This document shows, in pieces, positions 13,551-14,506 of a stretch of DNA of 14,506 bases. This DNA comes from Hyphomicrobiales bacterium (GTDB lineage: Bacteria; Pseudomonadota; Alphaproteobacteria; Rhizobiales; Aestuariivirgaceae): contig PLXI01000108.1 of assembly GCA_003151375.1 (NCBI GenBank), positions 6,860-21,365 of the forward strand. Reading direction: 5' to 3'. The position numbers and the translations under genes are program-made. How positions within the stretch are numbered: position 1 is the stretch's first letter; the number at the start of each line of letters is the position of its first letter. Under the pieces are notes generated by a model. The model saw only the letters and a program-made list of their open reading frames with translations, did not search any database and was not told the DNA's origin.

Positions 13551-14506
13551 ATGATCAAGATCAATGCCACCACACGATCCGTCAACCTAGACCCGCGCGA
13601 GGCGCAGTTCTACGCTGATCCCTATCCATTTTACCGCAAGCTTCAGGTGGAATGCCCCGTATTCAAATGGGAGCAATATGGGCATTGGTGTTTTAGCCGC
13701 CATGAGGATGTGAATGCGCTGCTGCGCGACAGGCGTTTTGGCCGCCAGATTTTGCATGTGGCATCGCGCGAAGAATTGGGCTGGCCTGACATTGCCGAAC
13801 ATTTGCGCGTGTTCACCAATCATGAGCAACACTCATTGCTGGAATTAGAACCGCCGGTTCACACCCGCCTGCGCGGTTTAATTTCACGGGCTTTTCTGTC
13901 ACGCCAGATTGAACGATTGCGGCCTTTTTTACTGAATCTCGCCAATGGTTTGGTCGATCAATTTGAAGCACAAGATGAAGTGGAATTATTGACCGCTTAT
14001 GCAACACCCATCCCAGTGCAAGTTATCTGCCATTTGCTTGGCGCACCGGCTGATATGGCGGATCAATTTCTCGCATGGAGCCACGATCACGTTGGCATGT
14101 ATATGGCCAAGCGTGACCGCGCGGCGGAAGACAAAGCGGTGAAAGCCGTCTCAGAATTTTCGGCTTACATGCGTAAGCTGATTGCTGAGCGGCGGCGTGA
14201 TTTGAAAGATGATTTGTTGTCGGAACTCATCCGTGCTGAGGCCGAGGGCCAGAGGCTCTCTGAAGATGAACTGGTTACCACCGCCATATTGATCTTGAAC
14301 GCTGGCCATGAAGCCACAGTGCATTCACTTGGCAATGGCGTCAAAGCGATGTTGGAGCGCGGGCTTGCCGGGCCGATCACGCCAGAACTTGTTGATGAGA
14401 TTTTGCGCTTTGATCCGCCGCTCCACATGTTCACGCGCTATGCGCTGGAAGATATTGAGTTTGGTGGATTGAAGCTGAAGAAGGGCGAGACTGTTGGCTT
14501 GATGAG
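13551..14506 (+). CDS. Cytochrome P450 (partial, runs off right edge)
   Basis: The frame from ATG 13551 is open for 318 codons to the window edge. It is a soluble class I-type bacterial P450: early FYADPYPFYRKLQ and PVFKW, the C-helix EPPVHTRLRG (100-109; His104 and Arg108 would contact heme propionates), the I-helix AGHEAT (251-256) and the K-helix ExxR (EILR, 283-286). P450s of this kind use a ferredoxin and reductase to insert one oxygen atom from O2; the substrate is unknown. The heme-cysteine loop, expected near residue 350 of about 400, is beyond the window. Unusually, the I-helix residue that is normally the distal threonine (P450cam Thr252) is Ala255, with Thr256 next to it. It diverges from the MFS-sox run. 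Confidence 0.94.
   Translation, partial: MIKINATTRSVNLDPREAQFYADPYPFYRKLQVECPVFKWEQYGHWCFSRHEDVNALLRDRRFGRQILHVASREELGWPDIAEHLRVFTNHEQHSLLELEPPVHTRLRGLISRAFLSRQIERLRPFLLNLANGLVDQFEAQDEVELLTAYATPIPVQVICHLLGAPADMADQFLAWSHDHVGMYMAKRDRAAEDKAVKAVSEFSAYMRKLIAERRRDLKDDLLSELIRAEAEGQRLSEDELVTTAILILNAGHEATVHSLGNGVKAMLERGLAGPITPELVDEILRFDPPLHMFTRYALEDIEFGGLKLKKGETVGLM

Noticed and set aside
1..14506. CRISPR array, tRNA/rRNA gene, insertion sequence, phage or defence genes
   Set aside because: No repeat-spacer pattern, RNA gene signature, transposase or recombinase frame was seen on either strand.

Overview
This window reads as a stretch of chromosome from an alphaproteobacterium, most likely a Hyphomicrobiales (Rhizobiales) member or a close relative. 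That judgement rests on the gene families present: a YcgN-type cysteine-cluster protein beside a bifunctional penicillin-binding protein, a split DUF1214/DUF1254 pair, a DUF1491 protein, a four-subunit sarcosine oxidase and a MaeB-type malic enzyme. It also rests on the densely packed genes and frequent 4-base start/stop overlaps. I see no insertion sequence, integrase, CRISPR array, tRNA or rRNA.

Left part (1-4005), cell envelope. A YcgN/UPF0260 gene runs off the left edge on the minus strand (start near 343). Across a 171-base divergent gap lies a 768-residue class A penicillin-binding protein (515-2821, GTG start). It is followed by two small single-pass membrane proteins, DUF1214 (2903-3451) and DUF1254 (3448-4005), whose stop and start overlap. 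All three plus-strand products are predicted to act outside the inner membrane, and each carries exactly two cysteines.

Middle and right (4015-13509), one long minus-strand run. Read in the direction of transcription it is: a Bcr/CflA-like MFS transporter, soxB, soxD, soxA, soxG (heterotetrameric sarcosine oxidase), maeB (malic enzyme with a phosphotransacetylase-like tail), a YpeA-like GNAT acetyltransferase, a DUF1491 protein, and after 69 bases a 67-residue conserved-looking small protein. From the transporter to DUF1491 the junctions are overlaps of 4 or 8 bases or gaps of 18 and 33 bases, so the eight genes could be one operon. Sarcosine oxidase turns sarcosine, tetrahydrofolate and O2 into glycine, 5,10-methylene-tetrahydrofolate and H2O2. 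Malic enzyme makes pyruvate and NADPH. The transporter might move sarcosine or a related methylamine, but that is inference.

Right edge (13551-14506). A cytochrome P450 diverges from the transporter across only 41 bases and is cut by the window end before its heme-cysteine loop. Its I-helix reads AGHEAT, so the usual distal threonine is an alanine.

Most of the window is ordinary core metabolism and envelope biology. The points worth a second look are the P450 I-helix and its tight divergence from the sox run, the MFS-sox-maeB linkage, the matching cysteine pairs in the envelope genes, and a short palindrome upstream of the 67-residue gene. I found no clear evidence of an undescribed defence, mobile or signalling system.
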